Source: Boletus sp. NGJ (Eukaryota > Basidiomycota > Agaricomycetes > Boletales > Boletaceae). Taken from it: DNA of 64,000 nt. The notes under the pieces are model-generated. The model was not told where the DNA came from. It saw only the letters and a program-made list of their open reading frames with translations, and did no database searches. The stretch covers positions 1-64,000 of the forward strand of contig JAGTXK010000024.1 of NCBI GenBank assembly GCA_019096195.1, written 5' to 3'. Positions within the stretch are counted from its first letter, which is position 1, and every line of letters begins with the position of its first letter. A program made the translations under genes and the position numbers. This document shows positions 10,530 through 23,539 of this stretch, piece by piece.

Positions 10530-13500
10530 ATGCCTGCCCGTGATCAGCATTACCACTGTTTCTGTTCAGCTTGTTGTGATCTTGACAAGAATAGAGTTGC
10601 CAGGAACTCCGCAGGTAGGAGCCAGCTGGAACAATATAGGAGTGTCCATCTTCGCAAATCGGTAACTCCTGAGCGTCAGCCTTCCAAGAATGTGTGTAGT
10701 GTGGCCATGGCAGACCCCGCTGAGTGTGGTAGCTTGTCAATACCTGCATCTCGCCTGCTAATCCCCCAGCTGGAAGTAAAATAATCCCACTCTGTTTGCT
10801 GTTCCCATCTAATAGCCACCCTCTAGCCTGATCTGGACTCCCTCGCTGCATCTCTTTTTTCCACAACATTGCATGACAATGGCCCTGATCTAGACTTGCA
10901 GCCTAGCAAATTATGGGCTTCTCACAAGGAATACCAAGCCTCCCATAATCCCAGGGATTTTCCACTACCAAATCTGGCTGACCTTGCCAGTGCTGTCAGT
11001 TGGATGACCCTGTCAAACAAGTACTAATCCATGCTGCCTGCAATCCCCAACAGTACTGATATTCGTCCCATAATAGTGCACGCAATCTAGACCATTTCTC
11101 TACAGCATCAGAAATCCAAGCCCCTTCTCAATGCAGCTCCCTCCCTGCAAATACTAACATATCTGTGGAATGGTGATGAGTGTTTGTTCCTGAAGGCTGG
11201 GTAGTTACTGAGGTAATTGCAGTGTCAGCGGAAAATTGGACAAGTGGAAAAAAAATCATCGTACAGTGATTGCCCACAGGTGCTTGGATCAAATCGAACT
11301 CCGGATACAGCATCTTGGTCAACAACTGGTCACCTCTGCCCCAAACAACTTGCACTCAGAGTTGGTGGCCATTCAGAATGCCTTAGCCAATGTCAAGCGG
11401 CAAGCTCCCTCAGTTAAGATGCAAAAGGAAGAGCTATGCACGGTGTGTTTTTCGCTAGAGAGTCGCATTGACGAAGTGGACCAATCAAGAACTGACGGTC
11501 CAGTTGAGTATGACTCTGGTAAGTGTCTTTGAAACAACAGACAGTTCGAATTTGTACTCAATGCCATTTTGTTAACCCATCATTTTGACCACCCTGTTGA
11601 TCGCTGTGACAAAATTGCACAGGTTTCACTTTTCCTTGCTGTTGTGAGTGTGACTGTCATATCCCATGTAATTCGACAAGTCCAACTCTGGCACTCTGTC
11701 CATAACTCTGGCACGTTCTCCCTCAGAGTACGTCCTCATACCCTCGGACTTGTAACACCCTCACTATAGTATTTATACTTCTCCTTTCGTACATAACCTA
11801 TGCTTCTTCATCTGTCCTAGTCCTGCCTTATAGTTGTCTCCGACCCAGTGTCTGTCTCGCTTAGGAGCACTGCTCCGGCGAGGTCCCATCTCTGTCCTGT
11901 TACTCATTATGCCTTATGAACTCTGTTACTAATACCTTCATTCCGATCATATATAGACCCTTTGTACTACTCCTGTAAAGTCAGTTGGAATATCAACTCT
12001 GAACACTCCTCCTATCTCCTGTCCAAGTCTCGATGACTCACTCCGACCCTCTGCTCGACTTGATATTTGACTACGTTGAGTCCAAATCTCTGATCCTCCT
12101 ATGTCTTCAAAATCCGGGACATCAGACTTGAGCAAGGGCGCACCACATAAGGTGAAGCCAAGTCCCGACACCCTCAAGTAACTCCGGTCCTTCAGAGTTT
12201 CATCAGAGTTGTCTGTTCTTAACAGTGACCCTGTTTGGCATCAGTCGTGCATGTGGAGACTTTTTCCTCAGGATTATATCACTCATCCTCAGCTTGGCAT
12301 TCAAACTAGTCAGCTCACAAGCCAAAACCATTTGCGATTGCACCCTCATACAAATTCCTAAGATCGTGAAGACAGCATTGTCCCGATTCAACCTTGAAGG
12401 TCACACCACCACATATGTGGTTTGTCCACACTATAACTACACTCACAAGCCCTCCTGCAATGGGGGCTCCAATCCCACCTATCCCCTCTGTTGCACCAAT
12501 AAACTCTGACTAGAGGGTAAAGCCTATGACACTATTCTTGTGTGCAATCCAAATGACAGTTGTAAAATTCCCATTAGATCTTTCATCTATCACCATTTTC
12601 ACGACTACTTGGCTGGGTTGTTGGCGAAAAAACCAGGACTAGAAATTCTGATGGATAATCATTGCGATGAACTTGCAAAAGTTGCCAAGAAACCAGTGCC
12701 TGCTGCTGTGAAAGATGTGTGGGATGCTGAGTTTTTACACACCTTCACTGGACTGTGTGGTGGTCAGTTGTTCATTGATCGTGGCGATGAAGGCCATTTT
12801 TTGTTCTTCTTGAATGTAGATTTTTTCAACATGGAGGGAAACCTCCAATGCAATGCAACAACCTCCTGTGGCATCATACTGTATCATGTGCCTGTTTAAA
12901 CCTACCCATGGATATTCACTACAAACCAGAGAATATATACATTGCTGGCATCATTCTAGGCCAGCATGAACCCTCAGGAGACGAACTCAATTTCTTTCAG
13001 GACCCTTTAATTGGTGATATGGTAGAAAGTTGGGACAGGGGCGTGTGTTTTTCTCACACTGCCTCAGGAGGTCAGTCTCGTATCACACATTCTGCTATTG
13101 CTTGTGTCATCTGTGATCTTTCAGTGGTGAGGAAAACTGCTCAATTGAGTGCTGCCACTAGCCATTTCTATTGTAGTGCTTGTCACTGTTTTCACTTGTC
13201 GACTCTCGGCAGGACGGACACAGGCTCTTCCCAATGGACATTTCGTGACAAGGACACCTTGTGCTGTCATGCAGAGGTTTACAGGGCCGCTTCCTCTGCT
13301 GAGTGCCGCAAATTGTTCGTTCAATATGGTGTTCAGTGGGCATCACTTTGGCGTCTTCCATACTAGGACCCAGCCAAACAATTGGTTATTGACTTTATGC
13401 ACTGTTTGCTCGAGGGACTAGCCCAAGGTCACTTTCGTGAATTTCTAGGGCTTACCACCACTATCACAGCCAAAGCGCAGGCTGATTCAGACTTGTATCC

Positions 13501-15000
13501 AGTGTTCACTGATGATTTCCACTGCTCTGCATTGGCTGAGACAGAACTCAGTATGAGCAACCAAAAACACATCAAGAGCATTTATTTGTTACTTCTCAGT
13601 GCCATGGATAATCCTAGAGATGGCGAGGAGGATCTGTGCATCAAGCAACATTTTGCTGCCTTAGAACGAAAGCTGGCTATGAAGAATGTAACCTCTCTAA
13701 AATTTGTGGCCAAGGGGCTTAAGTTGTCACTGTCACACAGACAGGGAAGAGTGTATAAAGGCCATTGGATTAAGACGCTCGTTGAATGGGTGGGTACACT
13801 ACTACTGTTACTTCTGATGTACATTTAACATTTATTCAGCAAAACACGAAGCCCATGAATGCCCCCCTGAAGATCCAGATATCCACTCCATCTATAATGC
13901 AGCATATCCAACAAGTTATCACCGAAACAGATATACCCTCTTGGCTGAGGTTGGTTCCTCGTAACTTTGGTGAGACACGAGCAGAAACTCTGAAGGCTGA
14001 TGAATGGCAAACTATGACAACAGTCTTTCTGCCGCTGGCACTCATCAGCCTGTGGGGTGAAGGGTCGGCACATCCATCAAAGGAGGTGGCAGATCACCTG
14101 CAACGTGTTCTCGACCACACTATGCTTCTTGTCTCAGCAGTTCAAATTGCTTGCTATCAGGTCATGACAGCATCTCGGATGACAGCATATCAAACCTGTA
14201 TCACATCATGGTTAGCTAATTTAAAACAGGTTTTGCCAGATGCTCCCTTCTGCCTAAACGGGCATATGGTGTGCCATATTTATGACTACCTCAAGCTTTT
14301 CGGACCTGTTCGCTCTTGGTGGTGTTTCCTATTTGAGCGCCTCATTGGTCAGCTGCAATGCTTCCCGACCAACCATAAATTTGGTTTGTTGAAAAAGTAA
14401 CTTTGACTCTCATGTACTGACAATCTACAGGCAAACTTGAAGAGATGATCTTACAGTCCTTCATTCAAGGAGCTAGGCTTCGTGGCTGGCTTTCCCGATC
14501 TGATTGCCTGCCTGCTATCAGGGAATGCCTAGCGCTGTTCAATAAGCATGTAAACAGTGATACCCATGAGCTCACAAGCACATTTGCCATACCAAATGCT
14601 GTTGGTGATAAGCAGCAGCAGTCTATCCCCTGTGACCTTGTCCCTCACACTTCCCACAGTTGTGTCAAGTTCTATGCCCGTTATCAGTTCGGTGGGATGC
14701 TCTTCAGTTGCCATTCCACTCATACTGGCAATAGTCTGGTAATGTTCTACCCATCAGGCAGCAGTACTTTGATTCCTGGCTGTATCAAATATATCTTTCA
14801 AGACAACTGTCAAATCCGATTTACTATTTAGTGTCAGTTCCCTGCTGATCTGGACACTGTTGATCCTTTCCAACACTTTTCTTACTTCCCAGCGCATTTG
14901 TACTCTAAAGATCTGGACTCTAATCTCGAGATAATTCATCCAGCAGCAGTGGTATCACACTTTGCTTAATGGTGCTTTTCTGCTGACCATGTAGTTGTTT
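10530..15000 (+). mobile_element. CACTA-type DNA transposon, Tnp2-like transposase, decayed
   Basis: A Cys-rich start (HYHCFCSACCDLDKN at 10540) is followed by a coiled-coil block at 11276-11500 with Leu and Ile heptads. Next come LILSLAFKLVSSQ near 12275 and SRFNLEGHTTTYVVCPHYN near 12385. The Tnp2 core follows: DRGDEGHFLFFLNVDFFNMEG at 12778-12840, LNLPMDIHYKPENIYIAGI at 12898-12950, SHFYCSACHCFH near 13165, VIDFMHCLLEGLAQGHFREF near 13388, then the C-terminal region LRGWLSRSDCLPAIREC near 14478 and KFYARYQFGGMLFSCHSTHTGNS-type sequence near 14670. The order matches Tnp2/CACTA (CMC superfamily) transposases of mushrooms. At least one stop replaces an expected Trp just after 13360 and a one-base slip occurs near 12880, so it is inactive. 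Terminal CACTA repeats were not identified. Confidence 0.8.
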
Positions 15001-16307
15001 TGACATTGACAAAGGTATGTTGTCCATCACACTCATATCAATCTACTAATTCCTGCTAACTCAGGACTAATCATGAAACTAGCTACCGAGTTGTATCCAA
15101 GTACTACAATTACAATAAATTTGCCTCCTTTGCTGAGAGAAATGTAGTGACTTTTGCTGCTCCCGCGTCTGAAGGGATTGTTGGGCCATCCGATATTGCA
15201 CCTTTGGTGGCATACATGACTCCCCTATATGACTCCCCCACCCCTGATATGCCTTCACCATTATACTCAACATTTAGGAACCATCGAAGGGCTATCAACC
15301 CCATTTGACATTGCTCATTGCTCTGGGGGATGATGGCACTCTGGGCACTCCACTGCCTGCTTAGTGGACAGCCAGTGCCTGTTATCTGCCCATATGGTGC
15401 CCACCATGTTGCCCGATAACTTTTTGACCTTTTAAAATATAAAGTTTCATAAATTACTTATAAGCTGACCAAAATTATATATTCTATAGTTCGTGAACCT
15501 CTTCTATCTTAGATAATGTTAAGTGAATCTCAAAATATAACATTTTGTGGCACAGGACATGCTTTCGGATAAGATAAGCTTGTCATGAAAATTATGGCAT
15601 CCATAGATGTTATTATTTTCTATTTCCTTATGTGATACTGAGAAGTTTCATAATAACTTGCAGTATTATGTGATCCCTCAGAATATAAGATTACCTACTC
15701 CTCCAAAATAGTTACCCAAAATATTTAATAATCTAATTACATTTTGCAATGTATTCTCAGGCACCTTTAATGTTGAAAGTCCCAGTGTGTAATGATAATG
15801 CTGCATACATCAGTAAAATTACAGCCTGCTTTATTTGGCTTAATTGACTTAAAATATGCTTAAAGTGCACTAAGCACTGAAAGCCAGCCAATTTCATAAG
15901 ACGCTCAACTCAGTTTCTACTAATTGTCTTAGTGATCTCGCACAACTAATAATCAAATGAAAAGATGGCATTAGTAGTATAGGCCAGTTAGATACAAAAT
16001 GTGATTACTTAATGGTATGAGCGGTCATAAAACAAGAGGGGGAAAATGACCAACCAAGAAGAAAAGAAGGAAAGGAAAAGGGTAAGGAAACATGGCTTAA
16101 ACAAGAAAAAAAGGATGCATGCAAGGATTTGCTGACATGGTAATAAAAAAAGGCCAAAGGGGAGGAGAGTGATGCCTAGGGAAACAGTCATTATTGCACA
16201 TACTAGATCTGCCATTAAGCTACTTACTGTGTCAATGAAATGCAAAGAGATCTTCAAACTTATCATTGCTGGATGAGTCAAATGAACCTGAGGGAACCCT
16301 GACAACA
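15001..16307. other. AT-rich intergenic DNA, no supported gene
   Basis: The first 300 bases may be the 3' tail of the CACTA unit. From about 15415 to 16250 the sequence is AT-rich with repeated AAAATATAA and TTTCATAA words, and no coding pattern is recognised. A minus-strand frame near 16009-16305 is poly-lysine complement and unconvincing. Confidence 0.5.
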
Positions 16308-16519
16308 GTTAGTCTTTGAATTGGTGTAAGGTAGCACTGGGTGGTTGCACCCCAGATTCTGTTGTTGAACTCATACTGGGTTCCTTTAGGGATGTATGGC
16401 GACCATGCATCCACTGACTCTGCTGGTTGGAACTTAACAGTGTTGTTTGCAACTAATGTAAGAACTCGGGCAAGCTATTACATTAGTAAAAACAGGACTA
16501 ACTGTTCAGTGCTGGACAG

Positions 16520-16710
16520 TACTGGACAGTAACATAGTGCTCATAGTGAGGGTCCAACTGGATAGTGGTTTGATAGTACTATGACAGTGTCTCATAGTCT
16601 GTTCATAGTGTGGCCATAGTCTGTCATAGTATTCTAATAGTACTTTCATAGTGTCTCATAGTATGGTCATAGTGATGCCATAGTATATATAGTGCTTCCA
16701 TAGTGGCTTA
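16520..16710. repeat. Degenerate CATAGT-rich tract (left arm)
   Basis: CATAGT and TCATAGTGTC-like words recur roughly every 10-20 bases from about 16535 to 16705. The mirror tract is at about 23690-23870, and a diverged relative lies at 63737-63862. The tract is noncoding and may be a subterminal region of a transposon. Confidence 0.7.
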
Positions 16711-16818
16711 GCAATTCTAATTCTCAATCTAATTCTAATCCAATTTCAAGCCAATTCTAATTTCAAATCCAATCAAATATTAATTCTACTAGTTCTAATT
16801 CTAATTTTAATTCTAATT

Positions 16819-16853
16819 TTAATCCTAATCCTAATCCTAATCCTAATCCTAAT
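16819..16853. repeat. Short TCCTAA/TTAGGA array, five units (left arm)
   Basis: Five perfect TCCTAA hexamers at 16823-16852 are flanked by related TTCTAA and TTTTAA words. The right-arm counterpart at 23540-23575 has six. This difference accounts for the 6-bp offset between the arms. Confidence 0.9.
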
Positions 16854-17310
16854 TCTAATTCTAATCCCAGTTCCAATCCCAATCCTAATGATTTACAAGG
16901 TAAAGTATTGACTTCATGTAATGAGTAGAGAAGGATAAAATTAAGAAACAAGAGAGTGTGGGAAAGTTTTTGAAGTCTGGCTTGTTTATATAAGAATGGT
17001 GGCACAAACATTGGCAAACAATGTCCGCTTTTTTAACACTAAGTGTGGGAAAATGGACTTGGATATTTTTTGAATGTAGGTCTACACTTTTACTACACTT
17101 TTACTACACTTTGGTGTGTACTTTTGATACACTTTTGATACACTTTGTTTGCTACACTAAGGAGAGACATTTTATTATTATGTGAAAGAGATGAACACTT
17201 ATGGGTCAAGGATGGCTGGCTGCTTCCATTTCTGGCCAGCAGTACTCCCAGGCTTGACAGCCTCCTCTTGATTGCCAGCATGATTATCTACAAACCCAGC
17301 ACATATCATG

Positions 17311-17790
17311 TCAGCTCGTATGATTTAAACCAGGATGAGTAATAGGCTTATCTAGCCAGTCATTGAGGAGCTGGCTGCCAATAAGAGTTGGATTGTCCTC
17401 AAAAGTAATGGCCACTTCGTCCACATTTCCACCATCTTCTAACTGTCCCATTTCTAGGCCAGATGGAAAGCCCCCTGTCTGGCTGCCCTCAATTTCCTGT
17501 GAGGCTCCTTCAACTTGTGATGAGGCCTTGTGGACAATGCATAGCCATGGCCTGGCCTGCAGAGGGTGAGTATGAACATGTTCTTCATGTTGCACTGACT
17601 GATTGACTATATCAGTGAGGTGGTTGATGCCCCATTCCAATGCAGCCTGCTGTGCCAACTGCTCTTGCTCAGCTCGCTTGTTGTTTGCTTGTTTTTGCTC
17701 TGAGGTGCATTGCTTTTGAATACTTTCTAGCACAACATGACCAGAATGCTGGTTAGCATTTTTAGCACGAGTAACAGGGCAGGACAACAT
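17311..17790 (-). CDS. Transposon-associated hypothetical protein (left-arm copy)
   Basis: This is a 159-residue frame on the minus strand, duplicated identically in the right arm (22602-23081, plus strand). It begins MLSCPVTRAKNANQHSGHVV, continues with a charged segment rich in Gln, Lys, Glu and Ala (EQKQANNKRAEQEQLAQQAA, likely coiled coil), then an acidic C-terminal half containing EGGNVDEVAITFEDNP-like sequence. Proteins with an ANQHSG start followed by a coiled coil occur beside transposons in agaricomycetes, and I do not know their function. It lies divergently upstream of the Plavaka C-terminal fragment. It may be the first exon of a longer protein, because the frame stops shortly after LNHTS. 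Confidence 0.45.
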   Translation of the reverse strand: MLSCPVTRAKNANQHSGHVVLESIQKQCTSEQKQANNKRAEQEQLAQQAALEWGINHLTDIVNQSVQHEEHVHTHPLQARPWLCIVHKASSQVEGASQEIEGSQTGGFPSGLEMGQLEDGGNVDEVAITFEDNPTLIGSQLLNDWLDKPITHPGLNHTS

Positions 17791-17929
17791 TTCAACAGCA
17801 ACAAGTGAGGATGTTGGTTGTGCGAGTGAAGAGAGAGTTGAAAAATTGTGTATGTAAACTTAACGGTTGCATGTGTCATACAGTCTAGAACAACTCTAAC
17901 TACTGTGATATAGAAGGACTGGGGCGTCA

Positions 17930-19800
17930 ATGTCAACATTTTGGTTGTTCTGCTCATCTTTTGTTTTTACCAAGTCAACTCAGATCATATTTCAGCTATT
18001 CACTCATCACTTTCCTCGTGCCAATATTTGCCAATTCATTGCACCAGACATCTTTCATCAGCTGGTGAAGGGAACATTCAAGGATCACCTCATTGAATGG
18101 GTTGAGAAATTTCTTGAGCACAGGTATGAAAATCTGGCGCAAAGAATTGGTTGGCTGATATTGACTGCCAGTGAGTCTTTTTGACATAACTTGCATTTGA
18201 TCATTAAATCATTGAGTCGTGGCATTCTATTTCAGTATCTCTGTTGTTCCTCCCTTTCTGGGACTGAGGTAATTCCCAGATGGTTGGAGCTTCAGCCAAT
18301 GGACCGGAAACGATTCCAAAGCATTAATGAAGATCAGTAGTGTATTTGATTTCTTTCCTTTCCCCCACTTGTTAATGCTCAAAGTAATAGGTCTATCTAC
18401 CTGTCCTTGAGGGTCATGTATTAAGCAATATCGTGCGGACAATTCACGCACTCCTTGAATTCTGTTACATTGTCCAGCATAATTTTATTCATGAGAAGTC
18501 CTTTTATAAGTTAAGGGATGCACTTACATGTTTCCATTGATATTGTGAAGTTTTCTGGGATACTGGAGTTCGCACTGGTTTCTCTCTTCTCCATCAGCAC
18601 TCTCTTACCCATTACGAGTTGCTGATTCATCTCTTTGGTGCTCCAAACAGTGTATCCACATCCATAATGGAATCAAAGCATATTACCACTGTCAAAAAGC
18701 CTTGGTGCTGTTCAAGCAAGAACAATGCCCTTGGACAGATGTTACAGATAAATCAGCATTTGTCACAGCTAGCTGCTGCTCATGCCGACTTTGAGGCACA
18801 CAGTATATTGATGCCATCAACACAATATGGTATATATCAATGACACCTCTATACTGTCAACTTGCTAACTGAGAACTTCTATAGCTGTTACTGATATCCT
18901 ATTGACAGCTGGCATGACCTCGCTCACACAGAACTCAGTGTGGGAGGAGGACACTGAATCTGATGAAGATGAGGTCCCTATTCCAGCACACAAATCCCTC
19001 AGACTAGCTCATTCAGACATTAAGCTTGCTCAAGTACCAGGTAAGCCTGCTGGCAACATTTATCTATTTATACATGATGATTTGTTACTTATCTCGATTG
19101 CAAGCTCATGGCCATGCAAAGACCATGGTGGCTCTCTCCATTGAGCTTGGCATACCACATCTCTCAGTCCTCATCAGACAGTTTCTATCACAGCAGCTTG
19201 AGTCCGACTTGCTCTTTGCCTCCACCCTTCATTGCACTTAACTCCTAGATTCCATCAGAATCAAAATTTTCCATTCCACCACCATTATTTTTGTGGCCCT
19301 CAGTGATGCAAGCAGAGTCAATGGCCTCCACCAAGAGTAGATCCATGCCAACCCATTTTGGCAGGGTGGTGCATCACGATATAACTGCATGCTTGTCAGC
19401 ACAGATGCTTCCTTTGATGGCATGTTGAGCATGGAAGTTGCACGTGTTTTTTTTTTTTTTTTTTTTCATTTGTGTATACTAATGGTAAAGTGTACTCTTG
19501 CACACTCATCCACTGGTTTGACCAGCTTGCAGATGAGCCAGATGAGCTTACAGGGATGTGGATGGTCACACCATCCTTCCTCAACAGCCATGCAAAACAC
19601 CTCATTGTCATTTCTGTTGAAAGCATCGTCCATAATACCCATCTCATTCCTATTTTCAGTACTGAGTATGTCCCTGAGCATGTAACCTGTGAGAATTCTT
19701 TAGATTTATATGCAGTTTTTATGTTAATTGCTTCTCAGACCACCACATGTTTGAACTGGTTTCTTAGCATACCTAGCAGCTATACATGTCTAATTGACTA
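17930..19800 (+). pseudogene. Plavaka transposase, C-terminal half (left-arm copy)
   Basis: Fragments follow the order of Plavaka DNA transposases of mushrooms: FPRANICQFIAPDIFHQLVK and GTFKDHLIEWVEKFLEH at 18010-18122, then HYELLIHLFGAPNSVSTSIM near 18610, ESKHITTVKKPW at 18672, and NALGQMLQINQHLSQLAAAH near 18724. GHAKTMVALSIELGIPHLSV follows near 19110, then STDASFDGMLSMEVARV at 19395-19446, and finally LIHWFDQLADEPDELTGMW (19507-19563) and VHNTHLIPIFSTEYVPEHV (19628-19684). Introns and several stops split it, for example in the block near 19338. The N-terminal zinc finger and central domains are missing from this arm. An identical copy lies at 20600-22462 on the opposite strand. Confidence 0.8.
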
Positions 19801-19910
19801 AATGTACTAACTTGCATGTTCATGAATTTGTAAAAGTCCAATAAGAAGCTAAAGACTAACAGGACCTCAGCTATTGGACTTGATTGACTTGCAGTACTAA
19901 CATTATGGCA

Positions 19911-20481
19911 AATCATATTAAACATGGCAAGTATAATACAAGCCAAATAAAGCACGCTGTAATTTTACTGATGCAAGCAGAGAATGGTCGGTTACACAGC
20001 TCAGTGGAAATCCCCCTTCTGAATGAGAAGGTCAAATACACATCTGAGACTGACCCGAGTATACCTACAATCACTGTCAACAATGTCATCCACCGCTCTC
20101 TCATTGACATCATCAAGTCTGTTTTCAAAGACAGCATCTCTTTGACTTTTCACATGACTCCGTTTGAACAATTCTGGAAAACCACAGACAAATGTATACT
20201 CAAGATATACTCTGAAGCTTGCTCAGCTCCAGCCATGCTTGACTTCTATAAGGAGATCAATGTCCTTCCAAGGGCACCAGGGGATGACTATGAATGAGTG
20301 GTGGTGTCACTAATTCTCTGGTCTGATGCAATGCAACTTGCCAACTTCAGTGATGCTTCCCTCTGGCCCATCTATCTATTTTTCAGAAACCAGTCAAAAT
20401 ACACATGCAGCAAGCCAACAGCAGCCGCATGTCATCATGTTGCCTATATTCCAACAGTGTGTATTTTCATGCTTATGATTA
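19911..20481 (+). pseudogene. Plavaka transposase mid fragment in the spacer of the inverted duplication
   Basis: This is the 571-bp unique centre between the arms. From about 19972 it encodes AENGRLHSSVEIPLLNEKV and then PSIPTITVNNVIHRSLIDII, APAMLDFYKEINVLPRAPGD, and, after a stop at about 20295, WPIYLFFRNQSKYTCSKPTA. The same order is seen in the copy at 38550-39005, so this is the middle of a Plavaka transposase. Its normal continuation is absent: the homology stops at the right-arm junction, in what should be the intron after HHVAYIPT. Confidence 0.75.
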
Positions 20482-20599
20482 TGCCATAATGTTAGTACTG
20501 CAAGTCAATCAAGTCCAATAGCTGAGGTCCTGTTAGTCTTTAGCTTCTTATTGGACTTTTACAAATTCATGAACATGCAAGTTAGTACATTTAGTCAAT

Positions 20600-22462
20600 T
20601 AGACATGTATAGCTGCTAGGTATGCTAAGAAACCAGTTCAAACATGTGGTGGTCTGAGAAGCAATTAACATAAAAACTGCATATAAATCTAAAGAATTCT
20701 CACAGGTTACATGCTCAGGGACATACTCAGTACTGAAAATAGGAATGAGATGGGTATTATGGACGATGCTTTCAACAGAAATGACAATGAGGTGTTTTGC
20801 ATGGCTGTTGAGGAAGGATGGTGTGACCATCCACATCCCTGTAAGCTCATCTGGCTCATCTGCAAGCTGGTCAAACCAGTGGATGAGTGTGCAAGAGTAC
20901 ACTTTACCATTAGTATACACAAATGAAAAAAAAAAAAAAAAAAAACACGTGCAACTTCCATGCTCAACATGCCATCAAAGGAAGCATCTGTGCTGACAAG
21001 CATGCAGTTATATCGTGATGCACCACCCTGCCAAAATGGGTTGGCATGGATCTACTCTTGGTGGAGGCCATTGACTCTGCTTGCATCACTGAGGGCCACA
21101 AAAATAATGGTGGTGGAATGGAAAATTTTGATTCTGATGGAATCTAGGAGTTAAGTGCAATGAAGGGTGGAGGCAAAGAGCAAGTCGGACTCAAGCTGCT
21201 GTGATAGAAACTGTCCGATGAGGACTGAGAGATGTGGTATGCCAAGCTCAATGGAGAGAGCCACCATGGTCTTTGCATGGCCATGAGCTTGCAATCGAGA
21301 TAAGTAACAAATCATCATGTATAAATAGATAAATGTTGCCAGCAGGCTTACCTGGTACTTGAGCAAGCTTAATGTCTGAATGAGCTAGTCTGAGGGATTT
21401 GTGTGCTGGAATAGGGACCTCATCTTCATCAGATTCAGTGTCCTCCTCCCACACTGAGTTCTGTGTGAGCGAGGTCATGCCAGCTGTCAATAGGATATCA
21501 GTAACAGCTATAGAAGTTCTCAGTTAGCAAGTTGACAGTATAGAGGTGTCATTGATATATACCATATTGTGTTGATGGCATCAATATACTGTGTGCCTCA
21601 AAGTCGGCATGAGCAGCAGCTAGCTGTGACAAATGCTGATTTATCTGTAACATCTGTCCAAGGGCATTGTTCTTGCTTGAACAGCACCAAGGCTTTTTGA
21701 CAGTGGTAATATGCTTTGATTCCATTATGGATGTGGATACACTGTTTGGAGCACCAAAGAGATGAATCAGCAACTCGTAATGGGTAAGAGAGTGCTGATG
21801 GAGAAGAGAGAAACCAGTGCGAACTCCAGTATCCCAGAAAACTTCACAATATCAATGGAAACATGTAAGTGCATCCCTTAACTTATAAAAGGACTTCTCA
21901 TGAATAAAATTATGCTGGACAATGTAACAGAATTCAAGGAGTGCGTGAATTGTCCGCACGATATTGCTTAATACATGACCCTCAAGGACAGGTAGATAGA
22001 CCTATTACTTTGAGCATTAACAAGTGGGGGAAAGGAAAGAAATCAAATACACTACTGATCTTCATTAATGCTTTGGAATCGTTTCCGGTCCATTGGCTGA
22101 AGCTCCAACCATCTGGGAATTACCTCAGTCCCAGAAAGGGAGGAACAACAGAGATACTGAAATAGAATGCCACGACTCAATGATTTAATGATCAAATGCA
22201 AGTTATGTCAAAAAGACTCACTGGCAGTCAATATCAGCCAACCAATTCTTTGCGCCAGATTTTCATACCTGTGCTCAAGAAATTTCTCAACCCATTCAAT
22301 GAGGTGATCCTTGAATGTTCCCTTCACCAGCTGATGAAAGATGTCTGGTGCAATGAATTGGCAAATATTGGCACGAGGAAAGTGATGAGTGAATAGCTGA
22401 AATATGATCTGAGTTGACTTGGTAAAAACAAAAGATGAGCAGAACAACCAAAATGTTGACAT
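20600..22462 (-). pseudogene. Plavaka transposase, C-terminal half (right-arm copy)
   Basis: Mirror of the fragment at 17930-19800. One coding change was seen: the codon in SVLI(R/G)QFLSQ differs between arms (position 21216). With the N-terminal zinc-finger fragment at 24100-24840 also on the minus strand, this copy could be the 3' part of a single minus-strand Plavaka element whose middle was lost or displaced. Confidence 0.8.
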
Positions 22463-22601
22463 TGACGCCCCAGTCCTTCTATATCACAGTAGTTAGAGTT
22501 GTTCTAGACTGTATGACACATGCAACCGTTAAGTTTACATACACAATTTTTCAACTCTCTCTTCACTCGCACAACCAACATCCTCACTTGTTGCTGTTGA
22601 A

Positions 22602-23081
22602 ATGTTGTCCTGCCCTGTTACTCGTGCTAAAAATGCTAACCAGCATTCTGGTCATGTTGTGCTAGAAAGTATTCAAAAGCAATGCACCTCAGAGCAAAAA
22701 CAAGCAAACAACAAGCGAGCTGAGCAAGAGCAGTTGGCACAGCAGGCTGCATTGGAATGGGGCATCAACCACCTCACTGATATAGTCAATCAGTCAGTGC
22801 AACATGAAGAACATGTTCATACTCACCCTCTGCAGGCCAGGCCATGGCTATGCATTGTCCACAAGGCCTCATCACAAGTTGAAGGAGCCTCACAGGAAAT
22901 TGAGGGCAGCCAGACAGGGGGCTTTCCATCTGGCCTAGAAATGGGACAGTTAGAAGATGGTGGAAATGTGGACGAAGTGGCCATTACTTTTGAGGACAAT
23001 CCAACTCTTATTGGCAGCCAGCTCCTCAATGACTGGCTAGATAAGCCTATTACTCATCCTGGTTTAAATCATACGAGCTGA
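22602..23081 (+). CDS. Transposon-associated hypothetical protein (right-arm copy)
   Basis: Identical in sequence to the protein encoded at 17311-17790 on the other strand. It has a charged, probably coiled-coil segment followed by an acidic half. Duplication with full preservation of the frame reflects the recency of the inverted duplication, not proven function. Confidence 0.45.
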   Translation: MLSCPVTRAKNANQHSGHVVLESIQKQCTSEQKQANNKRAEQEQLAQQAALEWGINHLTDIVNQSVQHEEHVHTHPLQARPWLCIVHKASSQVEGASQEIEGSQTGGFPSGLEMGQLEDGGNVDEVAITFEDNPTLIGSQLLNDWLDKPITHPGLNHTS

Positions 23082-23539
23082 CATGATATGTGCTGGGTTT
23101 GTAGATAATCATGCTGGCAATCAAGAGGAGGCTGTCAAGCCTGGGAGTACTGCTGGCCAGAAATGGAAGCAGCCAGCCATCCTTGACCCATAAGTGTTCA
23201 TCTCTTTCACATAATAATAAAATGTCTCTCCTTAGTGTAGCAAACAAAGTGTATCAAAAGTGTATCAAAAGTACACACCAAAGTGTAGTAAAAGTGTAGT
23301 AAAAGTGTAGACCTACATTCAAAAAATATCCAAGTCCATTTTCCCACACTTAGTGTTAAAAAAGCGGACATTGTTTGCCAATGTTTGTGCCACCATTCTT
23401 ATATAAACAAGCCAGACTTCAAAAACTTTCCCATACTCTCTTGTTTCTTAATTTTATCCTTCTCTACTCATTACATGAAGTCAATACTTTACCTTGTAAA
23501 TCATTAGGATTGGGATTGGAACTGGGATTAGAATTAGAA

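Larger units (their letters stand above)
16308..19910 (+). repeat. Left arm of 7.8 kb inverted duplication
   Basis: The 3603 bp from GTTAGTCTTTGAATTGG (16308) to ACTAACATTATGGCA (19910) is repeated as its reverse complement at 20482-24090 (3609 bp). Paired positions sum to 40392 through the inner part and 40398 in the outermost part. The 6-bp shift comes from one extra TTAGGA unit on the right. I saw only that and two single-base differences (16958 and 19176, paired with 23434 and 21216); other differences may exist. Even a 20-base poly-T run (19447-19466) has the same length in both arms. The arm contains a CATAGT-rich tract, a TTAGGA array, an antisense reading frame and the C-terminal half of a Plavaka transposase. 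Confidence 0.95.

Noticed and set aside
16009-16305. Hydrophobic minus-strand frame near 16 kb
   Set aside because: It is produced by an A-rich plus strand, has no homologue that I recognise and ends at the repeat boundary.
16819-16853. TTAGGA array as a telomere
   Set aside because: It is short, internal, duplicated in both orientations and the unit is TTAGGA, not TTAGGG.
19447-19466. Poly-T run as a poly(A) tail of a retrocopy
   Set aside because: It lies inside the transposase coding region and is mirrored exactly in the other arm; it is a homopolymer expansion.
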